Shown here piece by piece: positions 1 to 7,256 of a stretch of 16,648 nt of DNA. Position 1 is the first letter of the stretch, and each line of letters begins with the position of its first letter. Under the pieces are notes generated by a model. The model was not told where the DNA came from. It saw only the letters and a program-made list of their open reading frames with translations, and did no database searches. The stretch is from positions 1 through 16,648 of the forward strand of contig DONZ01000210.1 of assembly GCA_003512875.1 (NCBI GenBank). Reading direction: 5' to 3'. The position numbers were made by a program, and so were the translations under genes. This stretch comes from Desulfovibrio sp. (GTDB lineage Bacteria; Desulfobacterota; Desulfovibrionia; Desulfovibrionales; Desulfovibrionaceae).

Positions 1-1013
1 TCCGGAACATAACCGTCGGCATACTGATGGATGAGCTCATGGGCGCGCTGTGCAAGCAGGGTTACACCCGGTTTGGAAATCTGTTCGTCCGCCCCCACGG
101 ATTCCCCTTTATGACGGAGCTTATCCGTAATAAGGGAAGAGAACAAAATAACAGGAATTTTTTTCATATAAGGGTCTTCTTTAATGGTTTTGCAAAGCGT
201 ATGCCCGTCCATTCTCGGCATTTCGATATCAGAAATGACAACTTGGATATAATCGCTGACATCCTTGCCTTCTTCAATGGCTTTTTTGCGCAAACTGCAA
301 AGTTCGTCCCAAGCTTCCTGACCATTGGTAAAATCACGCACTTCAAAATTCGCTTCCTGCAAAAGCGTTTTCAGCATGTTTCTGATAAGGGAAGAGTCGT
401 CACAAACAAATGCTCGGTAATTTTGCGTTTCTTTCCAATTGATTGCAGCATCGAGGCGAAGACCGAGATTAGGATTGAGTTCCGTCACGATTTTTTCAAG
501 GTCAAGAATGAAAACAATTCTGTCCTCAAGACGGACAACCCCGGTAATGCAGCCTTTGGAGAAGAAAGACATGTAAGAATTCGGAGCGTCCACGTCTTCC
601 CAGCTGATACGGTGAATACGGTTTACGCCTGAAACTTTGAACGCTGTCGTCACATTGTTGAATTCCGTCACAACGACCTTAGGAGGATTATGGTTGAGCA
701 AGCTTTGTTTTTCAAGCCAAATATTCAAATCAACCAAGGGAATGATCTGCGAACGCAAATTAAACGCGCCCAAAACGGAATCACTTTGCAATTCCGGCAG
801 CGGAGTCACATGAGGCAGTTGGATGATTTCCAAAACTTTAGCAACGTTAACCCCATAATAACCGCGATAAATAGGTTCTTTACCCTCTTCTTGAATCAAT
901 TTCAAAGCACTGGAAGTGCCTGAATCAAGCTCGGTCACAGGTTCATCAATATAAAATTCCACAATCTCAAGTTCGTTTGTACCTGCTTCCAATAAAATAT
1001 TTGTTTGAGACAT
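1..1013 (-). CDS. cheV: CheV-type chemotaxis coupling protein (CheW + receiver), 3' end cut by window edge
   Basis: The translated minus strand gives 337 residues with no stop before the left edge, so only the last residues are missing. Residues from about 20 to 165 form a CheW-like coupling domain, including a stretch reading GAFNLRSQIIPLVDL. From about residue 200 follows a CheY-like receiver: acidic pair D205/D206 (VCDDSS), phospho-acceptor D262 in VISDIEMPRMDG, and the conserved lysine K314 (SKPG). This CheW-receiver fusion is the diagnostic architecture of CheV, which couples chemoreceptors to CheA at polar arrays and is tuned by phosphorylation. The ATG at 1013 is preceded by a perfect AGGAGG five bases upstream. 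It lies 26 bp behind ispH, so it is probably the next gene of the same operon. No other chemotaxis gene is visible. Family call is firm; signalling role is inferred from the family. Confidence 0.93.
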   Translation of the reverse strand, partial: MSQTNILLEAGTNELEIVEFYIDEPVTELDSGTSSALKLIQEEGKEPIYRGYYGVNVAKVLEIIQLPHVTPLPELQSDSVLGAFNLRSQIIPLVDLNIWLEKQSLLNHNPPKVVVTEFNNVTTAFKVSGVNRIHRISWEDVDAPNSYMSFFSKGCITGVVRLEDRIVFILDLEKIVTELNPNLGLRLDAAINWKETQNYRAFVCDDSSLIRNMLKTLLQEANFEVRDFTNGQEAWDELCSLRKKAIEEGKDVSDYIQVVISDIEMPRMDGHTLCKTIKEDPYMKKIPVILFSSLITDKLRHKGESVGADEQISKPGVTLLAQRAHELIHQYADGYVP

Positions 1014-1039
1014 ATATTCCTCCTAAAACCGTCTAGCAT

Positions 1040-1963
1040 TCACCATGAAGCCAATAGCCTTTCCGCTTCATCCACCAAGCGTTTCGGGGTTGATGCTCCT
1101 GCGGTCAGACCAACTTTTTTAACGTTTTTAAAAAATTCTCTTTTTAACTCATCGGCACTTTCCACCAAAACTGTAGGGATATTTTTAGAAAAAACCAATT
1201 CCGCCAATCTTTTCGTATTTCCGCTTTCCTTTCCGCCTATGACCACCATAGCCTGCACACGTTCCGCAATAGCCAGCGCCTCATCCTGACGGAGTTTCGT
1301 CGCATCGCAAATCGTTTCCAAGATAATCGGCTTTGTTGCCGCCACCTCAAGAAGTTCTTTTCTTATCGTGTCGAAAACAGCCCTGTCCTGTGTCGTTTGA
1401 GCGGCTAAAACCATTTCTTCCCGATTATTTTTCTGCGCATAACCGATCAACTTTTCAGAATCCGGCGAAATGATATATTTTCCTTTCGCATAGGAAACCA
1501 AACCGTCCACTTCCGGGTGGTTTGCGTCGCCAAACAAAAGAAGCGTCCGGGTGCCTTGTCCGCCCTGCGTGGCTTTGCCGATCGCATTTTGGGCTTCTTT
1601 CACCCGCGGACATGTCGCATCCATCAGCTGCACATGGGGCAAATTACGCAAAAAACTCTCCGTACTGTACGGAATGCCGTGGGCGCGGATTAAAAGATTG
1701 AGCTGCAGCTGCCCCTCTTTTCTCTTTTCTTCATCGATTGTTTCCAAAAAAACATAAAAAGGTTCCAGCGCTTCTTTCACCGCCTGCACGGAACCAAAAC
1801 AGCGCACCCCTTTCATGGCGTATTCTTCCAGCACAAAAGGATTATGGATGATGGGACCGAACGTGCCCACATGTCCGCCTTTTTCCACCAATACATCAAG
1901 TTTTTTAAGCGCTAAGGCGACCCCCATGCAAAAACCTGCCCGCTCCGAACGGATGACTTCCAT
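1040..1963 (-). CDS. ispH: 4-hydroxy-3-methylbut-2-enyl diphosphate reductase (IspH/LytB)
   Basis: IspH performs the last MEP-pathway step, reducing HMBPP to IPP and DMAPP with a [4Fe-4S] cluster in the cytosol. The three cluster cysteines are present: C12 (GFCMGV), C118 (DATCPRV) and C219 (ICDATKLRQ). Also visible are GPIIHNPFVLEE and RAHGIP with the two substrate histidines, NHPEVDG with the catalytic Glu, GKESGNTKRL and TAGASTP. Compared with E. coli, about 20 extra residues sit between the two histidine motifs (around ETIDEEKRKEGQ). I prefer the ATG at 1963, preceded by GGTAGG. A GTG at 1969, immediately after the murJ stop, would add two residues (MH-). Only 6 bp separate it from murJ, so it is co-transcribed. 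Its IPP feeds undecaprenyl phosphate, which links it functionally to murJ next door. Confidence 0.96.
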   Translation of the reverse strand: MEVIRSERAGFCMGVALALKKLDVLVEKGGHVGTFGPIIHNPFVLEEYAMKGVRCFGSVQAVKEALEPFYVFLETIDEEKRKEGQLQLNLLIRAHGIPYSTESFLRNLPHVQLMDATCPRVKEAQNAIGKATQGGQGTRTLLLFGDANHPEVDGLVSYAKGKYIISPDSEKLIGYAQKNNREEMVLAAQTTQDRAVFDTIRKELLEVAATKPIILETICDATKLRQDEALAIAERVQAMVVIGGKESGNTKRLAELVFSKNIPTVLVESADELKREFFKNVKKVGLTAGASTPKRLVDEAERLLASW

Positions 1964-1969
1964 ATGCAC

Positions 1970-3550
1970 CTACCTTTTCAAACGCCGCAAAAAAGGCGAA
2001 ATCAACAAGGTTATATTTTCCGGCATGAAATATTTTGCCACTATCAAATAACTGATCAGATACACTAAACCGGCAAAACCGATTTGCGCGAGCTGCACCC
2101 ACAAAAGCGGGATTTTTCCCTGCAAAAACAATTCGGAACAATACCCTCCCGCAAGGCAAAGGAAAAAAGGTATGCCATTGCATAACACATTTTTCAACAA
2201 AAGACAAAGTATTCCCCGATAGGCTCTCTGAAAATATTTTCGGCCGGCAAACCATAAAGTTAAGGTATAAGCGATAACGGACGCGCTGGTCAGAAATGCC
2301 ACGGAAACAGCTCCGAAACGGGGAGCGCAGTAAAAATAAAAAGGAATGATGAACACCGTTATCATTGAACCGACCAAAGCCGGAGTCACAGTATTTTCCA
2401 TGGCATAAAAAGAACGTCCCAAAATTTGCTGAACACACCAAAAAGGCACGGCTATCATCATAATCTGCAAATAAGGGGCTGCCAGAACGGTTTCTTCCGC
2501 GCCGAATTGCCCTCCCTCGAAAATAAGTCCGAGAACGGGTTTTGCCGCAGCTATCATATAAAACGTAACGGGCAGAACCAAAATCAAGGTATTTTTTATG
2601 GCGCTGTGCATAGTTTGACAAAAACTTTGCATATCGTTTTTTACGAACAAGCTTGCCAAAAAAGGAAAAGAAGCAACCCCCGCCGCCTGCGCCACAACCC
2701 CGACCGGAACCATCATGATTCTTCTGGAATAGCTCAGCAAACTCACCTCGCCCGTGCCTGCCATGCTTCCAAAAATACGGATGAACTGCTCATCCAAAAC
2801 AACAATGGACTGTCCCAGCATAAGAGGCACGGCAAGACACAAAAAACGCTTGAAACAGCGATGCTTCAAAATCCAATAAAAGCGAATGCCGTCCGCTTTC
2901 GCCGCAAGAAAAGGCAAATAGAAAGAACCTAAAAAAGCGCCCAGCAAAACACCCCAGCAAAAACCCTCCATGCCCTCGGCAATGCCTAAATAAGGAAAGA
3001 AAACCCCGCACAGCAAAATCATGCCGTTATATATTAAAGGAATGAGAGCAGGCACGGTAAATTTTTTTCTGATATACAGCAAGGCGGTGAAACAAGCTCC
3101 GGGCAAAAAACAAATTTGCGCCGGCAAAATTATGCGTAAAAATTCCGTAAGCCGCACAAACTGCGTTTCGCTAAACCCCGGAGCGAGAAAAGGGACGAGA
3201 TAAGGAGCGAAAATCCACAATACTGCCGATAAGACAACGACTATGCCGCTTGCCCAAATAAGAACGCCGCTGAAAAATTTCCACGCATCTTCCTCGTCGC
3301 TCTCCATAAGTTTGGAAAGAAGAGGAATAAGGGTAATGGAAACATAGCCTCCCGCCAGCAAATAATTTAAAAAATCAGGCAAAATGAACGCCGCGAAATA
3401 TAAATCCGTTTCTCCGCCCGCCCCGAACTGCCAAGAAATAACCTTGTCCCGAAAAAGTCCCATAAAGCGGGAAACAAGGACACTGAAGCCCATAATGAGG
3501 GCGGCTATTCCCATTTGCTGCTTGGCGTTTATTTTAGCAAACAAAGACAT
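1970..3550 (-). CDS. murJ: MurJ/MviN-family lipid II flippase
   Basis: This 526-residue, strongly hydrophobic protein has many membrane segments (14 expected for the family). Its N-terminus carries the MurJ signature: SRFMGLFRDK around residues 27-36, then FGAGGETDLYFAAF and LPDFLNYLLAGGY around 57-69. MurJ belongs to the MOP exporter superfamily and moves lipid II across the inner membrane for peptidoglycan synthesis. Arg28, Arg34 and Asp49 match essential charged residues of E. coli MurJ (R18, R24, D39, from memory). The arginine pair of the E. coli NLLRR motif is replaced here by Asn-Tyr (residues 62-63). The ATG at 3550 shares one base with the rdgB stop (TAATG) and has no good ribosome binding site, so translation is probably coupled. 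A divergent MviN paralogue with another lipid substrate is possible if a second murJ exists elsewhere in the genome. Confidence 0.88.
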   Translation of the reverse strand: MSLFAKINAKQQMGIAALIMGFSVLVSRFMGLFRDKVISWQFGAGGETDLYFAAFILPDFLNYLLAGGYVSITLIPLLSKLMESDEEDAWKFFSGVLIWASGIVVVLSAVLWIFAPYLVPFLAPGFSETQFVRLTEFLRIILPAQICFLPGACFTALLYIRKKFTVPALIPLIYNGMILLCGVFFPYLGIAEGMEGFCWGVLLGAFLGSFYLPFLAAKADGIRFYWILKHRCFKRFLCLAVPLMLGQSIVVLDEQFIRIFGSMAGTGEVSLLSYSRRIMMVPVGVVAQAAGVASFPFLASLFVKNDMQSFCQTMHSAIKNTLILVLPVTFYMIAAAKPVLGLIFEGGQFGAEETVLAAPYLQIMMIAVPFWCVQQILGRSFYAMENTVTPALVGSMITVFIIPFYFYCAPRFGAVSVAFLTSASVIAYTLTLWFAGRKYFQRAYRGILCLLLKNVLCNGIPFFLCLAGGYCSELFLQGKIPLLWVQLAQIGFAGLVYLISYLIVAKYFMPENITLLISPFLRRLKR

Positions 3551-4155
3551 TATTTCAAGTTCCCGAAAGCTTCAATCACTGCCTGCAAAGCTTTAGCCCT
3601 ATGGGAACGCCCCATTTTGACGCTTTTTTCCATTTCGGCTCCGGTACATTTCAATTCTTCATCAAAAAAAAGCGGGTCATACCCGAAACCATTTTTTCCG
3701 CGTTCTTCAAAGAGCAATCTTCCCTCCCATGTTTCATGGGCTATGATTTCTTTTCCGTCGGGAAAAACCGCCGCCATGGCGCAATGGAAAGCGCACCGCC
3801 TTTTTTCCATAGGCACGTTTTTCATTTTATCCAATAACTTCCGATTATTTGCCTGGTCTTTTGTTTCTCCCTCAAGCAGCGGATAATCATTGGCATACCG
3901 GGCGGAAAAAATTCCGGGCTCGCCCTGCAGATAATCCACACAAAGCCCGCTGTCATCCGCAATGGCGATACATTTTAAATCCTTACAGACGTACCGCGCC
4001 TTGATAAGAGCGTTTTCTTCAAAACTTTCGCCGTTTTCCTCTATTTCCGGATAGCCGAAAGGCAAGGTTTCGACACAAAAACCGAAAGCGTTCAAAGGCT
4101 CTTCGAGTTCCGCCAATTTTCCTTTATTTTTTGTTGCAATGATTACTTTTTCCAT
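3550..4155 (-). CDS. rdgB: RdgB/HAM1 family XTP/dITP pyrophosphatase
   Basis: The protein has 201 residues, the usual family length. It hydrolyses non-canonical purine triphosphates (dITP, XTP, ITP) to monophosphate and pyrophosphate, cleaning the nucleotide pool. Family motifs appear in order: ATKNKGKLAEL at 7-17 (triphosphate binding), SFEENALIKARY at 44-55, ADDSGL with D67/D68 (catalytic and Mg2+ binding), GEPGIFSARYA at 78-88, GFGYDPLFF near 157, and SHRAKAL near the C-terminus (purine specificity). The ATG at 4155 lies inside the 3' end of trkA (13-base overlap) and no Shine-Dalgarno is evident, so it probably depends on translational coupling. Its position between an ion-transport gene and a cell-wall gene looks like operon packing rather than a shared pathway. 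Confidence 0.96.
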   Translation of the reverse strand: MEKVIIATKNKGKLAELEEPLNAFGFCVETLPFGYPEIEENGESFEENALIKARYVCKDLKCIAIADDSGLCVDYLQGEPGIFSARYANDYPLLEGETKDQANNRKLLDKMKNVPMEKRRCAFHCAMAAVFPDGKEIIAHETWEGRLLFEERGKNGFGYDPLFFDEELKCTGAEMEKSVKMGRSHRAKALQAVIEAFGNLK

Positions 4156-5582
4156 GTGGTCAATATTCTGTTTTTATCATCTTGTTTAAATGTTTTTTCC
4201 CCGATAAGCGCATCAAGTTCATGCATCGCATTTTGCTCGCCCAAAAAAATCACATGATCGCCGGCTAAAAAGACAGTCTGCCCATGCGGGATGAAAACCT
4301 TTTCGTCGCGCATATAGGCAAGCATGATCACATTTTTTGGAAAAGCAAGCATCATAAGGGGCTTGTTGATAAGCTGCGACGTTTCCGCAAGATAAACCTC
4401 CATAACTTCCGCAGCGTCCGAAGCGACAGAAGCGAAAGCCACGACATTCCCTTGCCGGATATAGCTCAGGAACCCGTTCACGGCGGCAAGCCGCGTGCTT
4501 ACGCTATGGTCGATTCCGATATGTTTCACAATGGGCAAATATTCCGACTTGTTCACACGTGCGACAGAATCCCTCGCCCCCATGCTTTTCGCCAAAAGGC
4601 AAGCCAAAATATTGGTTTCTTCGTCCGCCGTGACAGCGACAATGACATCCATTCTGCCCACATTCTCTTCTTTGAGCAAGGTGGTTTCCGTAGCGTCACC
4701 ATGCAAAATCAGCGTGCTGTCAAGAAGCGCGGCAAGTTCTTCGCAGCGGGCTTCATCCTTTTCTATTATTTTGACATCCAAGCCCTTGTCTTCAAAACGC
4801 TTTGCAAGCAGATACCCGATTTTTCCGCCGCCGACAATGCAGACAGAATGGAAAAACGCCCTGTTTTTCTTCAAAAACCGCAACAAATCCCGTTGGGCGA
4901 CATCCACATAAGCGAAGTAAACAAGGTCGTTTTCCTGCAGCACAACCTGCCCGTTGGGAATAACCAGTTTGCTGTTCCGGATTATGGCGGCGACCATGAT
5001 ATTGTCACTTTTGACAAATTCTTTAAATTCAAAAAGTTTTTTGCCCACAAGTTCCGTATCTGCAATGTTATAGGCGACCATACGCAAATGCCCGCCGGCA
5101 AATTCCGCATAATCCTGCGACGCCGGCAGGGACAGAAGACGGTCGATACTGCGCACGACTTCGCTTTCGGGGTGGACCATGAGCTGGATATTCAAACTTG
5201 TCCCGCCAAGGACATTGGGATATTCCTCATATTCCTTATTGCTGATACGCGCCAATTTCACAGCCTGCGGGGAAAGGGCGTTGGCAAAGAGGCAGGCGAC
5301 CAGATTCACTTCGTCGTCATTGGTGACCGCAATGACATAATGGGCGTCTTCCACATGAGCCAAGGCAAGCGTTTTAGGCGAAGACCCCGAACCTAAAATA
5401 GTCTGCACGTCCGCAAACTGGGTTATTCTCTCCAAGCGGCTTTTGTCCTTATCGATGACGACAACGTTCTTTTCTTCTTGGGTCAGCCTTTTCGCAAGGT
5501 GCAGCCCCACTTCCCCCGCTCCGATTATCACAACGTTTTCTTTCACGGAAGAAAAAATATCCTGAATTTTTTTAAAAAACAT
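4143..5582 (-). CDS. trkA: TrkA potassium uptake regulatory protein (two RCK units)
   Basis: TrkA is the peripheral, NAD(H)/nucleotide-binding subunit that gates a TrkH/TrkG-type K+ channel. The sequence shows two tandem units. Each has a Rossmann RCK-N domain (GAGEVG at 21-26 with an acidic residue at D44; GGGKIG at 251-256) followed by a TrkA-C domain, with segments such as LVGKKLFEFKEF and LINKPLMMLAF. At 479 residues it is slightly longer than E. coli TrkA because of an N-terminal extension. I chose ATG 5582, since residues before it fit no domain. A TTG at 5612 would overlap the waaA stop but lacks a ribosome binding site. No trkH is in the window, so its channel partner must lie elsewhere. 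It overlaps rdgB by 13 bases and follows waaA by 23 bp. Confidence 0.93.
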   Translation of the reverse strand: MFFKKIQDIFSSVKENVVIIGAGEVGLHLAKRLTQEEKNVVVIDKDKSRLERITQFADVQTILGSGSSPKTLALAHVEDAHYVIAVTNDDEVNLVACLFANALSPQAVKLARISNKEYEEYPNVLGGTSLNIQLMVHPESEVVRSIDRLLSLPASQDYAEFAGGHLRMVAYNIADTELVGKKLFEFKEFVKSDNIMVAAIIRNSKLVIPNGQVVLQENDLVYFAYVDVAQRDLLRFLKKNRAFFHSVCIVGGGKIGYLLAKRFEDKGLDVKIIEKDEARCEELAALLDSTLILHGDATETTLLKEENVGRMDVIVAVTADEETNILACLLAKSMGARDSVARVNKSEYLPIVKHIGIDHSVSTRLAAVNGFLSYIRQGNVVAFASVASDAAEVMEVYLAETSQLINKPLMMLAFPKNVIMLAYMRDEKVFIPHGQTVFLAGDHVIFLGEQNAMHELDALIGEKTFKQDDKNRILTTWKK

Positions 5583-5605
5583 ACGATTTTTCCAATCAGC
5601 CTCTT

Positions 5606-6946
5606 CTAACAACGGGAAATATTTTTCAATATTTCTTCCATGACTGTTTTTGTACCACCAATTAATGGTTTAAGCCATATTTTAAAACGTTCTTGAATTT
5701 CAGCATGTTGTGTAAACTTTTTTTCAGGCTGCGCTAAAAGCGCTTTTGCAAGCATAGAAACAGAACTGTGCAGATAAAGCAAATTTTCTTCTGCGAGATT
5801 TTTTTCCCGCTTCTCGAATACCCATAAAAAATTATGCAGATGCACGCCGGTATGCGGAACAATCCCATACGCAAGGGGCTCTAAAAAATTCTGCCCGCCC
5901 AAAGGAGCGAAGCTTCCCCCCACGACGGCATAATCGGTAAGCGCATAAAGTTTTTTCAAATCGCCAAACCTATCCCAAACAACAATGTCTCCGGCTTTTA
6001 TCTGGTCATTTTCAGCGAAAATATCGGAAACAAACCGCACATTCAGCCCTTTTTCCTGCAAAATCCTTTTCCATTCCGCAAAACGCGCCACATGACGGGG
6101 AGCTATGCATACCGCGCTTTTTTTCTTTTGCCTGTGCAGCGTTTCTATGAGGGGCGCAAGTTCCTGCTCCTCTTCCCTGCGTACTGAGGCGAAAAGATAC
6201 ATGCACGTTCTTCCGTCAAAAACAGCCTGCAGCGGATTTTCCTTTTTTTCCTGCATGGCAAGCAAAAGTTCATGGTATATGCCGTCAAATTTCATATTAT
6301 GCATGAACGCGCATTCGCTCTGCGGAAAAATTTCCTGATAATGCTCCTTATCCTTTTCCCGTGTCGCAAAAATCTTTTTCGGATTCACGCCTGAAAAAAC
6401 AGCCTTCAATTTTCCGTACGCCGCATGCGTTTTATCCGTCATGCGGGCATTCACAACATACAATGCGGCTCCGTTCTTTTTACACATAAGCATGAAACAA
6501 GGCCAAAGCTCCGTTTCAAGCAAAATGCAGTTTTTCGGTCTTGCGAGTGAAAACGCCTTTTGCATGGACTTCTCATCGTCAAAAGGAAAATAGCAAAGCG
6601 AAATCAAAGGAACGGGAAGCGCATGGGTTTCCTGCCATTTCCGTTCAAAAGCCTGCCTGCCTTTTTGCAAAACGTCCATGCCTTGTTTGGTCATGCTCGT
6701 GCAAAGGATATGCATGCCCGCATGTTCGGCGGAAATATGCTTCAAAAGTTCAAGAGTGAGATACGCCTCTCCCCCGGAAGACGCCTGTATCCAAAGCGAC
6801 ACGGGATTTTTCCGGGCGAGTTCCAGCCAAGAACCGCCGACAATGCGTTCCCCGTATCCCTCGCTCAGGCGCTTGTGCCTTTTCAAAAAAGGCTTGACCG
6901 CGAACCACAGCAAGCCATATAAAAAAAAGAAAATCCTCTGCGCCAT
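5606..6946 (-). CDS. waaA: 3-deoxy-D-manno-octulosonic acid (Kdo) transferase
   Basis: WaaA adds Kdo from CMP-Kdo to lipid IVA at the inner face of the inner membrane, starting LPS core assembly. The protein begins with a hydrophobic anchor (residues 5-20, FFFLYGLLWFAV) and continues with SEGYGERIVG. The catalytic glutamate falls at E60 in ASSGGEAYL, the same number as in E. coli when ATG 6946 is used. Later come CTSMTKQG, LLETELWPCF, VVNARMTDK, and the C-terminal GT-B motif VVGGSFAPLGGQNFLEPLAYG. At 446 residues it is a little longer than E. coli WaaA. The ATG lies one base after the TGA of the upstream small gene (TGATATG), implying coupled translation. A GTG at 6967 would add seven residues and overlap that gene. 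Whether it adds one or two Kdo cannot be read from sequence alone. Confidence 0.95.
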   Translation of the reverse strand: MAQRIFFFLYGLLWFAVKPFLKRHKRLSEGYGERIVGGSWLELARKNPVSLWIQASSGGEAYLTLELLKHISAEHAGMHILCTSMTKQGMDVLQKGRQAFERKWQETHALPVPLISLCYFPFDDEKSMQKAFSLARPKNCILLETELWPCFMLMCKKNGAALYVVNARMTDKTHAAYGKLKAVFSGVNPKKIFATREKDKEHYQEIFPQSECAFMHNMKFDGIYHELLLAMQEKKENPLQAVFDGRTCMYLFASVRREEEQELAPLIETLHRQKKKSAVCIAPRHVARFAEWKRILQEKGLNVRFVSDIFAENDQIKAGDIVVWDRFGDLKKLYALTDYAVVGGSFAPLGGQNFLEPLAYGIVPHTGVHLHNFLWVFEKREKNLAEENLLYLHSSVSMLAKALLAQPEKKFTQHAEIQERFKIWLKPLIGGTKTVMEEILKNISRC

Positions 6947-6947
6947 A

Positions 6948-7109
6948 TCATTTTTTCTTGCTTTCACGAATTTTAAAAGTAATTCCCGCGCAAATGCCGC
7001 CGATTATTCCCAAAAGCACGCTTCTCGGCATATTGTCGGTCACTCCGAAAAGGGCGGCGAAAATTCCCAAGGAAGAACCTATTAAAAAACCTTTCCAAAC
7101 AGGTGACAT
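6948..7109 (-). CDS. small two-helix membrane protein (53 aa), first gene of the waaA operon
   Basis: An ATG at 7109 with AAAGGA six bases upstream opens a 53-codon frame that ends one base before the waaA start. The product has two hydrophobic stretches (about 6-22, FLIGSSLGIFAALFGV, and 30-45, SVLLGIIGGICAGITF) separated by a short polar turn (TDNMPR). It ends in a basic tail (KIRESKKK), so it looks like a hairpin membrane protein with its C-terminus in the cytoplasm. Glycines are frequent in both helices, which suits tight helix packing or an oligomer. I do not recognise a family. Start signal, spacing and overall composition support a real gene. Neighbours suggest an envelope role, but that is inference only. 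Confidence 0.75.
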   Translation of the reverse strand: MSPVWKGFLIGSSLGIFAALFGVTDNMPRSVLLGIIGGICAGITFKIRESKKK

Positions 7110-7146
7110 ATCGTATCCTTTATTTTTTCTTTTGGACTATTCTTGC

Positions 7147-7175
7147 TTTTTAGCAAGTTATGCGGATAATGGCAA
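7147..7175 (-). promoter_or_regulatory. possible promoter of the waaA-cheV operon
   Basis: On the minus strand a TTGCCA (7175-7170) is followed, 17 bases on, by TAAAAA (7152-7147). The start would fall near 7140, about 30 bases before the small ORF. The -35 match is good and the -10 match modest. The -10 region overlaps a 6-bp inverted repeat (CTTGCT/AGCAAG, 7142-7157, loop TTTT). Confidence 0.35.
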
Positions 7176-7256
7176 CGCAAAATTTTAGCGCAAAAAATCC
7201 TTTTATTTTTTTCAAGTTCCGGATATATTGGACAAACACAATTTATCGGATTTGCT

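Noticed and set aside
27..632. Plus-strand frame of 201 codons opposite cheV
   Set aside because: The minus strand encodes a full CheW-receiver protein through this region; the plus frame is its shadow.
1905..2621. Minus-strand frame of 238 codons overlapping murJ and ispH
   Set aside because: It is another frame of the same strand as murJ, which has clear family motifs; no frameshift in murJ is needed to explain it.
4284..5396. Long plus-strand frame of 370 codons opposite trkA
   Set aside because: It is antisense to a clear trkA gene, rich in His, Arg and Phe as typical for complement frames, and has no recognisable domain.
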